From the NCBI GenBank assembly GCA_002050355.1, contig MWYY01000049.1, positions 1 to 64,000 of the forward strand: a stretch of 64,000 bases of DNA, read 5' to 3'. Origin of the DNA: Acidobacteria bacterium 28-9. GTDB taxonomy: Bacteria; Acidobacteriota; Blastocatellia; Pyrinomonadales; Pyrinomonadaceae. Within the stretch, counting starts at the first letter, position 1, and every line of letters starts with the position of its first letter. The notes beneath the pieces were generated by a model. It saw only the letters and a list, made by a program, of their open reading frames with translations. It had not been told where the DNA came from and searched no databases. This document shows positions 34,425 through 42,193 of the stretch, in pieces. The position numbers were made by a program, and so were the translations under genes.

Positions 34425-34496
34425 TAATGGTGAATGGTGAATGGTTAATGATGAATGTAAAACATTTCTTAATTCACCATTCACCATTCACCATTA
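34425..34496. repeat. Inverted heptamer array, TGGTGAA word, between ybaB and recR
   Basis: The left arm is taatggtgaatggtgaatgg then ttaatg; the right arm aattcaccattcaccattca ends ccatta. The arms are almost perfect reverse complements around a loop of about 20 nt. It fills the whole gap: its last three bases are the ybaB stop (TAA on minus), and recR starts 3 nt beyond the other end. Confidence 0.9.
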
Positions 34497-34799
34497 AATA
34501 AGTCCCGGCGGCAGCATTCCGCCGAGTTTTCCTTTGAGCGATTCTTCGACTTTGCGACGTGCTTCGTTAATTGCCGCGAGCGTCAAATCCTGTATCATTT
34601 CCGTATCGCCGTCTTTGACTAAATCGGGTGAGATAACGAGTTCTAAAACTTCAAAATCACCGCGCATTTTCACCGTAACCGCGCCGCCGCCCGCCGTTGC
34701 GTCGACGGTCATTTCCTTCATCTGTTTGCCCATTTCTTCCTGCATTTTCTGGGCTTGCTTCATCATCGAATTCATATCGAAACCGCCGGGTAATTTCAT
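34494..34799 (-). CDS. ybaB: YbaB/EbfC nucleoid-associated protein
   Basis: A small dimeric DNA-binding protein of about 101 residues, commonly encoded beside recR. The ATG at 34799 has a Shine-Dalgarno (GGAAGGTG on minus) and begins MKLPGGFDMNSMMKQAQKMQ; the longer frame to 34832 is less likely. The family core VKMRGDFEVLELVISPDLVK and the C-terminal KLGGMLPPGL are present. Confidence 0.93.
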   Translation of the reverse strand: MKLPGGFDMNSMMKQAQKMQEEMGKQMKEMTVDATAGGGAVTVKMRGDFEVLELVISPDLVKDGDTEMIQDLTLAAINEARRKVEESLKGKLGGMLPPGLI

Positions 34800-34893
34800 T
34801 TGTTTTTCACCTTCCTGTAAAAATAATTGCAACCTAAAACTGTTAAGAGATTATAACATCTCAGCCTGGGAATTGTCTTTTCCGCAAATGTTT

Positions 34894-35398
34894 TTAATGG
34901 CTCATCCGCGACGGACGAAAGCGCAGAAAAATTTGAAAGCCGCCGTGTTTATTGCCGCCGTAAATTTCACTAAGCGCCAGCGGATTTGTGTAAACAGTCG
35001 CCTGCGCACCCAAGCCAACATCGATGCCTTTGTCCCGAACAAGGTCGCGCACGTAACCGACGGAATACAAGCCGACCCCAAAATTACCTTCCGGGTGCGG
35101 CTCGGATAAAGCGAGTTCGTGGGCGTTTTTCTGCACTCGTTCGGCGCGTCCGAAAACCGCGTTTTTCTGAAACTGATAATTGCTCTCAAATAGAAAAGCG
35201 TTTGTGCTTCGAATACATCGTCATAAACATCGAAGGCACGTCAAAACGGCTGCGGTCACCTCTGCCGCCAGCCAATAAATCACGTTTTGAGCCTATGGTT
35301 GTGTAACGCACAAACATTGTTCCGTGCAGCATCAGCATATCGCCATTGGCAAATGTCTTCATCCACGCATACATCGGTGTCGAATCCGCCGTCCAAGA
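34894..35398 (-). pseudogene. Remnant of the C-terminal (outer-membrane-like) half of the cupredoxin fusion protein
   Basis: Past the stop of the cupredoxin frame, homologous-looking coding sequence continues in two pieces. From about 35398 a second frame reads WTADSTPMYAWMKTFANGDM through DVPSMFMTMYSKHKRFS, then stops at 35186. From 35187 the original frame resumes with ESNYQFQKNAVFGRAERVQK, then GLYSVGYVRDLVRDKGIDVG and a C-terminal FLRFRPSRMSH. These two ends resemble the first and last parts of a larger outer-membrane-like family linked to copper and heavy-metal genes; the middle, probably 200 residues or more, is missing. So at least one frameshift and one deletion are needed. Confidence 0.75.
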
Positions 35399-36333
35399 GC
35401 TGTGCCGCTGCTTTCGCGCGTCATTGGGTCACCTGCGTTGACAACCGAACGCATTGCCATCGTGCCGTGATTCATTCCCGGCACATTCGACATCTCGCCG
35501 TTTCGGTGCGACATACCGGACATTTCATCGTGATTGCTGTGATTCATCGCAGCCATTTCATCAGACTTTTTATCGTCCATTTTCATATCCGACATTTCAC
35601 CATTTGGTTTTTTGTCAGATTTTTTCACGTCGGTTTTCTTGCCGTGAGAGTGCGATTTGCTTTCGTCGCGCGTTTTGTTTTCGGTTGCCGCTGGTTTCTC
35701 TTCTTCACCGTGCGAATGCGGTTCGTTTTCCTCGTCTGCCGAATGAATATGAACTTTCTTTTCCGGCATTTTCATATTCGCGCCGGGTTTTACATTGACT
35801 AAAATGTTTCCCCACATTCCGCCTTTGGCGTGTCCGCGCACGGAACAGAAATACTTATACGCGCCGTCTTCATTGGCTTTTATCGTAAATTCTTCTGCCT
35901 GCAAAACACCGTCTTCGCTTCTCGCCGTTAATTTTGTGCTTCCGGCAGTTTCTTTGATATCCGGTGCAATCGGAAATTCACCGACAATGTATCCAAAACG
36001 AACGTCGTGTCGCATATCGGTGTCGGTATTGATAAATAAAATCTTTAGTGTTGCGCCCGACGGCACAACTAAGTTCGGATTTCGCACCGCTTGAATGCGA
36101 TAGGAAAGCATATCATCTTCGGGACCCGTCGTAACGACGATCCGAATTTCCTTGCCGGTAAAAGTTAAATTGGTTTTGTTTTTTTTGCCGGGTGTCTGGT
36201 CTTTTTCAAGTTTCGCCAAATCGCTTTCTTTGACGGTTTTCTTCTCGCTACCGACTAATGTAAAAGTCTCATGAGCGAAAGCGCTGATGTTGAGTAAAAG
36301 TAAAAAAATAAACAAGGATATAATTCTTTTCAT
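35359..36333 (-). CDS. Secreted cupredoxin-domain protein with His/Met-rich linker, truncated
   Basis: A 324-residue frame. A signal peptide (MKRIISLFIFLLLLNISAFA) is followed by a cupredoxin domain with a type 1 copper site: His in DMRHDVRF, then C-x4-H-x4-M in FCSVRGHAKGGMWGN. A linker of about 110 residues, rich in His, Met, Asp and Lys (MNHSNHDEMSGMSH), could bind copper. The last 13 or so residues (ALGRRIRHRCMRG) are out of frame with the family and end the protein early. The cupredoxin part may still be made and exported. It follows a Cys/His-rich secreted protein on the same strand, which suggests copper handling. Confidence 0.82.
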   Translation of the reverse strand: MKRIISLFIFLLLLNISAFAHETFTLVGSEKKTVKESDLAKLEKDQTPGKKNKTNLTFTGKEIRIVVTTGPEDDMLSYRIQAVRNPNLVVPSGATLKILFINTDTDMRHDVRFGYIVGEFPIAPDIKETAGSTKLTARSEDGVLQAEEFTIKANEDGAYKYFCSVRGHAKGGMWGNILVNVKPGANMKMPEKKVHIHSADEENEPHSHGEEEKPAATENKTRDESKSHSHGKKTDVKKSDKKPNGEMSDMKMDDKKSDEMAAMNHSNHDEMSGMSHRNGEMSNVPGMNHGTMAMRSVVNAGDPMTRESSGTALGRRIRHRCMRG

Positions 36334-36351
36334 TGGTAAATCTCCTGTTTA

Positions 36352-36462
36352 TAAAGCCAAAATTTTCTCTTTGGATTCTTTGCGAAAACTCAGCACACTT
36401 TGCAGTTAAAATCTTTTTGACCGTAAATGTGCGAAAAATACGGAAAGAGCGCAAAGCAAATT
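36352..36462. repeat. Degenerate inverted CTTTGCG-type repeat
   Basis: The left part has tctttgcgaaaactcagcac and actttgcagttaaa; the right part has gaccgtaaatgtgcgaaaaa and gagcgcaaagc in inverse orientation. It looks like a decayed member of the same style of inverted word arrays, between two minus-strand genes. Nothing else is seen in this 180-nt gap. Confidence 0.5.
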
Positions 36463-36513
36463 CAAGTCGTCAGAAAACAACTTTTGTAATCTTTGTAATT
36501 GATATTTTCTGCT

Positions 36514-36939
36514 TTACAAACGAGGCGGAGCGCGACCGGGCGTGAGATTGTAGAAAGAATCCGTAAGATAAAATCTGGTGAGAAATTCTGATTCGACTAA
36601 AATCGTCTGCGGAACAAAAGCACTTTCAACGCGCGAAAGCTGATTGAAAACTGAGAATTGTTTTTCGATTTTAAGATTTTCAATCTTAACAGAAACTTTC
36701 GGTGCAGACTGTATGCAGCAACAGTCAGGCTGCGAAACATTTGTTTCTAAAATTTCCGTCGAAGGTTCGTAATTATGTCCGCCTGAAATTTCGTGCGAAT
36801 CCTGCTGTTCTGGATGACAATGTTCCGCAACTTGTTTGTGTTCATGCGAGCAAGTGCAAGCCGCCGCAAATGAAGACACAAACAGCGACAAAACAACTAG
36901 AAAACTTGCCGAAAATTGTTTTAATCGCTGATTTTTCAT
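36514..36939 (-). CDS. Small secreted Cys/His-rich protein
   Basis: A 141-residue protein with a signal peptide (hydrophobic core FSASFLVVLSLFVSSFAAA). The mature part has CTCSHEHKQVAEHCHPEQQ and a CCC triplet, then ends TPGRAPPRL, a C-terminus seen in small proteins encoded with copper-resistance genes. I do not assign a named family. It is 180 nt upstream of the cupredoxin gene on the same strand; a periplasmic metal-binding role is likely but inferred. Confidence 0.65.
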   Translation of the reverse strand: MKNQRLKQFSASFLVVLSLFVSSFAAACTCSHEHKQVAEHCHPEQQDSHEISGGHNYEPSTEILETNVSQPDCCCIQSAPKVSVKIENLKIEKQFSVFNQLSRVESAFVPQTILVESEFLTRFYLTDSFYNLTPGRAPPRL

Positions 36940-36998
36940 AACCGAATTCGCGTGTTAGATTCTAAATATCATTATAAAATTGTCCCGAAAATTTAGCA

Positions 36999-39074
36999 AT
37001 GGCTCGAAAATATATTATCAAACGCGACGAAAGCGGCTTGCCGGAACGCCTGACGCGCTATCGTGAAGAATTAAACGCCGAGCAATTTCGCGTCGTCACG
37101 GCAAAGCCAAAAGCAGCGCTCGTCGTTGCGGGCGCGGGAACGGGCAAGACGCGCACGATAACTTATCGAGTTGCGTATTTGATTGAGCAAGGCGTATCGC
37201 CGCAAAAAATTTTACTTGCCACTTTTACGAATCGCGCCGCAAGAGAGATGCTGCGGCGCGTCGAAAATCTCACAGGCTCGCAAAACGTACATAAAATTTG
37301 GGGCGGAACTTTTCATCGAATTGCAAATTTGATTTTGCGGCGACACGCCGTTTCAATTGGTTTCGATTCAAATTACTCGATTCTCGACGCTGAAGACGCC
37401 CGTGACTTTTTGAGCGTCTGTGTTGACGAAGCCGGAATTGACACGAAAGCAAAACGATTTCCGAAACCGGAAGTCGTACAAGACATAATTTCTTACGCCA
37501 ACAACACCGACCAGCCGATTGAAGATGTTGTCATCAATCGGTATCCGTATTTTGAACCGCTCACGCAGCAAATACGGCGCGTTGATATGCTTTACATCGA
37601 GCGCAAGCGTGAAAGAAACGTAATGGATTATGACGATTTATTATTAAATTGGAAACGTCTTTTGATTGAAAAACCTGAAATTGCAAATGTTTATGCCGAA
37701 CAGTTCGAGCATATTTTGGTTGACGAATATCAAGACACGAACCGTCTGCAAGCGGAAATCATTGATTTATTGGCAATCAAACACAAAAACGTAATGGTCG
37801 TCGGCGACGACGCACAATCAATTTTTAAATGGCGCGGCGCGGAATTTACGAACATTTACGAATTTCCGAAACGTTATCCTGATTGCGAGATTTATAAATT
37901 GGAGACGAATTATCGTTCGACGCCGGAAATTTTAGGTTTAGCGAATGTTTCGCTTGCAAATAACAGAAAACAGTTTCCGAAAACTCTCGAAGCTGTTAAA
38001 AAATCGAAAGGCTTTGCGCCCGCATTAATTCCCTGCCGCGATGTCGAACAGCAATCGGCGTTTATTGCGTCGAGAATTTTGGAATTGCGCGACGAAGGAA
38101 CTTCGCTCGAAAACATCGCCGTTTTGTATCGCTCGCATTATCACTCGCTCGAATTGCAACTGGAATTAACCAGAAGAAATATTCCGTATCGCATTCAATC
38201 CGGCGTCAGATTTTTCGAGCAGGCGCACATCAAAGACGTGATTTCTTATCTAAGAATAACTGTCAATCCGCGCGACGAACTCGCCTGGAAACGAATCTTA
38301 AAAATGATACCGAGCGTCGGAAATGCAACCGCCGCTAAGATTTACGAATCGCTGGCTTATGCCGAAAATCCGTTTGCGCTTGTTAAAAGAGACGATTTCA
38401 AATTCAAGCCGCGCAGTTCAAACGGCTGGCAGAATTTTATCGATTTGCTCGATAATCTCGTCAAAGATGAAACCAGAAACAAACCGGCGAAACAAATCGA
38501 GTTGATTTTGACGAGCGGTTACGAGCAGCATTTGCAGGAAACTTACGAAAACGCCGAGGCGCGCACTGAAGATTTGCGGCAGCTCGCGCTTTACGCTTCA
38601 AAATACGATTCGACCGAAAGTTTTTTGTCAGAACTCGCACTAATTTCAACCGAGCGTTTCGGCGCGCCGCAAACGCTTGTCGGCGAAGACGTTGTGCAAG
38701 GCGGCGAAGAAGATGAGCTTTTAACTTTGACGAGCATTCATCAGGCAAAAGGCGCGGAATGGACGGTTGTCTTTATCATTTGGGCGGCGGAAGGCAAATT
38801 TCCCTCGCCGCGCTCGCTCAAAGAAATTGACAGCGAAGAAGAAGAAAGAAGGCTTTGGTATGTCGCCTTAACACGCGCCAAAGACGAATTGTATCTGACG
38901 TATCCGTTGATGATAACCGATTACAACCGCCAAACCGTTTTGCAGAAACCGTCGCGTTTTGTTATGGAAGTTCCGCCCGCGCTGTTTGAGATTTGGAGTC
39001 TGGAAGAAGACGCGCCGCAATTTGACGCGCCGGTTGAATTGCTTGACGAGAAAAAGCAGGATTTTATCAACTAA
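36999..39074 (+). CDS. UvrD/PcrA-like superfamily 1 DNA helicase
   Basis: An ATP-dependent 3'-5' DNA helicase of 691 residues for repair or replication restart. Motifs in order: Walker A GAGTGKT (45-51) with RTITYRVAYLI, LATFTNRAAREML (Ia), LVDEYQDTN (II), VVGDDAQSIFKWRGA (III), ETNYRST (IV), SIHQAKGAEW (V) and YVALTRAKDEL (VI). All are intact. The length is normal. It starts at ATG 36999 and stands as a single-gene unit before hicBA. Confidence 0.95.
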   Translation: MARKYIIKRDESGLPERLTRYREELNAEQFRVVTAKPKAALVVAGAGTGKTRTITYRVAYLIEQGVSPQKILLATFTNRAAREMLRRVENLTGSQNVHKIWGGTFHRIANLILRRHAVSIGFDSNYSILDAEDARDFLSVCVDEAGIDTKAKRFPKPEVVQDIISYANNTDQPIEDVVINRYPYFEPLTQQIRRVDMLYIERKRERNVMDYDDLLLNWKRLLIEKPEIANVYAEQFEHILVDEYQDTNRLQAEIIDLLAIKHKNVMVVGDDAQSIFKWRGAEFTNIYEFPKRYPDCEIYKLETNYRSTPEILGLANVSLANNRKQFPKTLEAVKKSKGFAPALIPCRDVEQQSAFIASRILELRDEGTSLENIAVLYRSHYHSLELQLELTRRNIPYRIQSGVRFFEQAHIKDVISYLRITVNPRDELAWKRILKMIPSVGNATAAKIYESLAYAENPFALVKRDDFKFKPRSSNGWQNFIDLLDNLVKDETRNKPAKQIELILTSGYEQHLQETYENAEARTEDLRQLALYASKYDSTESFLSELALISTERFGAPQTLVGEDVVQGGEEDELLTLTSIHQAKGAEWTVVFIIWAAEGKFPSPRSLKEIDSEEEERRLWYVALTRAKDELYLTYPLMITDYNRQTVLQKPSRFVMEVPPALFEIWSLEEDAPQFDAPVELLDEKKQDFIN

Positions 39075-39084
39075 AAAACTTGTG

Positions 39085-39090
39085 TATAAT
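39085..39090 (+). promoter_or_regulatory. Candidate -10 element for hicBA
   Basis: A consensus TATAAT lies 18 nt before the hicB start; the upstream -35 region is only weakly matched. The spacing fits a short or leaderless transcript. Confidence 0.4.
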
Positions 39091-39107
39091 TCTATGCGAA
39101 TAAGATC

Positions 39108-39317
39108 ATGAAAAAATACGTTTATATCATCGAAAAATGTGCAGACACTAATCTTTATGTTGGATATATTCCGGGATTCGCGGGCGCTCACAGCCAAGCC
39201 GAAACGCTCGACGAACTAAGCAAAAATATGCGTGAGGTCGTTGAAATGCTGCTTGATGACGGCGAGCCTGAAATGGAAACCGATTTTGTCGGCACACAAA
39301 CCTTATTGGTCGCCTAA
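39108..39317 (+). CDS. hicB: HicB-family antitoxin
   Basis: A 69-residue protein of the short HicB (UPF0150) type: KYVYIIEKCADTNLYVGYIP, the G-x-A turn and TLDELSKNMREVVEMLL form the partial RNase H-like fold. It lacks the added DNA-binding domain of longer HicB proteins. It ends 1 nt before the HicA toxin gene, so antitoxin comes first in this operon. Confidence 0.9.
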   Translation: MKKYVYIIEKCADTNLYVGYIPGFAGAHSQAETLDELSKNMREVVEMLLDDGEPEMETDFVGTQTLLVA

Positions 39318-39318
39318 A

Positions 39319-39543
39319 ATGGGTAATCTTCCCATATTAAAATCAACGGAAGTAGTTAGCGTTCTGAGAAAACTAGGCTTCGAGGAAGTTCGCAGGCGCG
39401 GTTCGCACATTCAATTTCGCCATGCGGACGGGCGCGGCACGACCGTTCCGCTCCACGAAGGCAGAGACATTTCGCCGGTTCTGCTACGTAAAATCGCTCA
39501 AGACATAAAATTAACAATCGAAGAGTTGCTGCAAAATCGCTAG
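39319..39543 (+). CDS. hicA: HicA-family mRNA interferase toxin
   Basis: A 74-residue double-stranded RNA-binding fold toxin. The start at ATG 39319, one base after the hicB stop, is preferred over an upstream frame start inside hicB. The core has VLRKLGFEEVRRRGSHIQFR with the catalytic histidine in GSH, then VPLHEGRDISPVLLRKI. HicA cleaves mRNA when freed from HicB. Both genes look intact, so the module is probably active. Confidence 0.92.
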   Translation: MGNLPILKSTEVVSVLRKLGFEEVRRRGSHIQFRHADGRGTTVPLHEGRDISPVLLRKIAQDIKLTIEELLQNR

Positions 39544-39663
39544 CTGAATTCATATCAGAATTTTATAAACTAATTAATTGGTATTTGCGCCCATCATAAT
39601 TTACTTTTGCCGAAACTCTACTTATACTTCACATTATAATTTAGATGAATCAAATTAAAACGA

Positions 39664-40326
39664 ATGAAATTTCAGAGTAGTAAAAATTTGTGCGCGCTGG
39701 TTTTTGTCATCGCGCTGGTTTTTGTAAGTTTTTCGTGCAAAAAGTCGCAAACCTCAAGTAATCAAACGACGGCGGAAGCCACCGCAAATCAGCCAACAAT
39801 CAAAGCCCAAACACCGACCGACGCTTACAAATTGCTTTTCGAAGCGGTTAAGGCAAAAGATACGGGAAAAATTCGGCAGTTGATATCGAAAAACTCGCTG
39901 GCTCTTGCCGGTTTCGGAGCGCAGACATTTAAGCATTCGATGGAAAAACAGCTTGAAAACGGTATGTTGGAGACGACTATGACTGATTCTCTGCCGGAAA
40001 TCCGCGACGAGCGCATCAAGGATAATTTCGCGGCAATCGAAGTTTTTAATCAAAGGGCAAACCGTTGGGAAGACACGGCTTTTATTTTTGAAGACGGCGG
40101 CTGGAGACTTGCGGTCGGCGACCAATATAACGGCACATATCAATCGCCCGGTAAAGGTCAGGCGCAGGCTGAGTCGGAAGCGTCAAATTCGATGAACAAT
40201 ATGACGCCGCTCACGACAAATACGAACGGCAAATTCCCGACTGCCAAAAACAGCAACGTCAAAACGGTCGAAGTTCCGCTTGAAAATTCCAATAAGACGC
40301 CGGACGATAAAAAGAAAAATGATTAA
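39664..40326 (+). CDS. Putative lipoprotein
   Basis: A 220-residue protein with a hydrophobic N-terminus and a lipobox-like end VSFSCKKS, suggesting a lipidated cysteine at about 25. The mature N-terminus is Thr/Asn/Gln-rich. A domain of about 100 residues follows (DAYKLLFEAVKAKDTGKIRQ to FIFEDGGWRLAVGDQ), which fits a small NTF2/DUF4878-like fold. The C-terminus is Asn/Pro/Lys-rich and disordered. It overlaps the next gene by 8 nt (ATGATTAA). Function unknown. Confidence 0.72.
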   Translation: MKFQSSKNLCALVFVIALVFVSFSCKKSQTSSNQTTAEATANQPTIKAQTPTDAYKLLFEAVKAKDTGKIRQLISKNSLALAGFGAQTFKHSMEKQLENGMLETTMTDSLPEIRDERIKDNFAAIEVFNQRANRWEDTAFIFEDGGWRLAVGDQYNGTYQSPGKGQAQAESEASNSMNNMTPLTTNTNGKFPTAKNSNVKTVEVPLENSNKTPDDKKKND

Positions 40327-40642
40327 CGCGGCGCAGATCGAGGAAATTTTGAAGCAATACAAAAAACACGGCTGGACATTACGCCGTGTTTTGCTTTGCG
40401 CGCAAACACAGGAAATTTTGCAAAACTCACTCGAAACTTTGTTCTGTGAAACGCCGGTTGTTTCCTCTGAAACGGACGCGGTTTGGTTTTCACGCGCTTC
40501 GGCTGGCGGCGATGAAACGTGGGAACTACGCCGTTTGAGCGCATCGCCATTCGCGCTGGTCGAAGTTTTCCACGCCGACGATGATGAAGACGTGCGCGAG
40601 GAAACGCGGCGCGACATAGAAAAACTGGTAAGCGCTAAGTGA
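40319..40642 (+). CDS. Hypothetical cytoplasmic protein
   Basis: A 107-residue protein starting at the ATG that overlaps the upstream stop. It has a helical N-terminus (AAQIEEILKQYKKHGWTLRR), two cysteines and a strand-helix C-terminal half with a run of acidic residues. I do not recognise a domain. The last few codons and stop (LVSAK) lie in the arm of an inverted repeat, so the C-terminus may have been altered by the repeat. Confidence 0.68.
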   Translation: MINAAQIEEILKQYKKHGWTLRRVLLCAQTQEILQNSLETLFCETPVVSSETDAVWFSRASAGGDETWELRRLSASPFALVEVFHADDDEDVREETRRDIEKLVSAK

Positions 40643-40680
40643 AAGCAAAAACTTACCACTTACTGTTTAGCACTTACCAC
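40626..40680. repeat. Inverted array, TGGTAAG/GCTAAGT word
   Basis: The left arm tggtaagcgctaag contains the end of the upstream gene; the right arm is ttagcacttacca, with one mismatch to the left arm, and another ttaccacttac lies in the loop. It is the start of the gap before phoU. Confidence 0.65.
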
Positions 40681-40687
40681 TAATTAT

Positions 40688-40726
40688 TTAACTTCTTTTT
40701 AACTTTCTGTTCACACCGCGTTAAAA
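40688..40726 (+). promoter_or_regulatory. Candidate Pho box: four hexamers at an exact 11-nt period
   Basis: TTAACT (40688), TTAACT (40699), TTCACA (40710) and TTAAAA (40721) start exactly 11 nt apart. Repeats of TT(A/C/T)ACA spaced by 5 nt are the known binding pattern of PhoP/PhoB-type regulators. A possible -10 TATATT lies at 40748 and a TATAAT at 40769. It sits 76-114 nt upstream of phoU-phoB-phoR, which makes autoregulation likely. No binding data are available. Confidence 0.62.
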
Positions 40727-40801
40727 TCTTTCATTTATTCTGACGCTTATATTTCGGCTTCGCGCTTTTATAATCGGCGGTTTTAATCTACATTTCTAAT
40801 A

Positions 40802-41467
40802 ATGGAGCAAAGAAAACTTCTTGAGCGCGAATTGGACATCCTGCGCGACCGACTTTTACTGATGGGCGGCGAAGCCGAGCTTGCCGTGCAGCGCGCAATG
40901 CACGCGCTTATGCAGCGTGACAGCGACGTTGCCAATCAGGTTCTCGAACACGACGACGTTATTGACCGTCTCGAACTTGAAATTGACCGTCTTAGTGTCG
41001 AGCTTTTAACCTTGCGCCGTCCGGTTGCGCGCGAGCTTCGCCTGGTAATTTCGATTTTCAAGATTACGCCGATTTTAGAACGCATTGCCGATCACGCTTC
41101 GAGTATTGCGCGCGCCGCTCTGGAACTGAACGACGAGCCGGAACTGAAAACTTACGGCGAGTTGAACCAAATGGCTGAAAACGCCCTTGAAATGCTGCAA
41201 TCCGCGCTTGATGCTTTCACGTCGCACGACGCGAATAAAGCGCGCGAGTTGATAAAAAAAGACGAAGAGATTGACAGAATCTACGACAATCTGGCGAACA
41301 ATCTGATGGAAACAATGTCGCAGGACGCGACAAAATCAAAACGTCTGGCAAGACTTCTTTTCGTCGCAAAAAATCTGGAGAGAATCGCTGATTACGTCAA
41401 AGACGTTTGCGAGCTGACCGTTTATATGAAGGAAGCCGTTTTTATCAAACACAGCGAAAGCAGGTGA
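40802..41467 (+). CDS. phoU: Phosphate signalling regulator PhoU
   Basis: A 221-residue helical protein that links the Pst transporter to the PhoR kinase and damps the response when phosphate is plentiful. Two PhoU repeats of three helices are visible, each ending in the family metal-site motif: ITPILERIADHASSIA and AKNLERIADYVKDVCE. It leads a phoU-phoB-phoR operon. No pst genes are in the window. Confidence 0.93.
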   Translation: MEQRKLLERELDILRDRLLLMGGEAELAVQRAMHALMQRDSDVANQVLEHDDVIDRLELEIDRLSVELLTLRRPVARELRLVISIFKITPILERIADHASSIARAALELNDEPELKTYGELNQMAENALEMLQSALDAFTSHDANKARELIKKDEEIDRIYDNLANNLMETMSQDATKSKRLARLLFVAKNLERIADYVKDVCELTVYMKEAVFIKHSESR

Positions 41468-41496
41468 TAGGCGATAGCTTCTTTCCTACCTATCAC
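41464..41496. repeat. Short inverted repeat, GTGATAGG word, between phoU and phoB
   Basis: gtgataggcgatag and cctacctatcac pair over the outer eight bases. The phoU stop (TGA) lies in the left arm. It fills most of the 39-nt gap and resembles a small member of the word arrays. It may modulate read-through to phoB. Confidence 0.6.
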
Positions 41497-41506
41497 TCGA
41501 ATAATT

Positions 41507-42193
41507 ATGCCAAACGAACTTTTAATCATCGAAGACGACGCCGATATTGCCGAAAGTTTGCATTATAATTTCAAGCGTGAAGGCTTTCGTCCCGTCATTG
41601 CTGAATCGGGCGAAAAAGGCTTGCGGCTGGCGCTCGACGAGAAAAATCCGCCAGCGTTGATTATTCTCGACCTAATGCTGCCGGGAATGAGCGGAATGGA
41701 GCTTTGCCGACGCTTGCGGCGCGAGCCTCTAACGGAAAAAACGCCGATTATAATGCTGACCGCAAAAGCCGCCGAGGCTGACAAAATCGCCGGACTCGAC
41801 CTCGGCGCGGACGATTATATCGTCAAGCCGTTTTCGGTTAAGGAAGTCGTCGCGCGTGTGCGAGCCGTGATGCGGCGCATTGAAAAAGACGAAATTCAGC
41901 GTTACGAATACGGCAGTCTGACAATTGATTTTGCCGACGTGCGTGTTGCCTGCGCCGGCGCGGACGTTAAACTCACCCGCAAAGAGTTTGCTTTGCTCAC
42001 ATATTTGATAAAAAGCGCGGGGCGAGTCGCAACCCGTCAAAACCTGCTCGACAACGTTTGGGGTTACAGTTATTTCGGCGACACGCGCACGCTCGACGTT
42101 CACATTCGCCGCCTGCGCCAGAAATTAGGCGACTGCGGCAATTGTATCGAAACTGTCGTCGGCATTGGTTACCGCTTTATAGAAGTGAAATGA
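41507..42193 (+). CDS. phoB: Response regulator, PhoB/OmpR family
   Basis: A 228-residue transcription factor. The receiver domain has the acidic pair E9-D10-D11, phosphoacceptor D55 (IILDLMLPG), T85 and K107 (YIVKPF). The winged-helix DNA-binding domain has LTRKEFALLTYLIKSAG and ends VDVHIRRLRQKLGD with a TVVGIGYRF hairpin. It is placed between phoU and phoR, so phosphate limitation is the probable signal. Its stop overlaps the phoR start (ATGA). Confidence 0.93.
   Translation: MPNELLIIEDDADIAESLHYNFKREGFRPVIAESGEKGLRLALDEKNPPALIILDLMLPGMSGMELCRRLRREPLTEKTPIIMLTAKAAEADKIAGLDLGADDYIVKPFSVKEVVARVRAVMRRIEKDEIQRYEYGSLTIDFADVRVACAGADVKLTRKEFALLTYLIKSAGRVATRQNLLDNVWGYSYFGDTRTLDVHIRRLRQKLGDCGNCIETVVGIGYRFIEVK

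Noticed and set aside
42058-42189. Longer start for the PhoR-like kinase inside phoB
   Set aside because: The ATGA overlap at 42190 is the expected coupling, and the extra residues are a shadow of the phoB frame.
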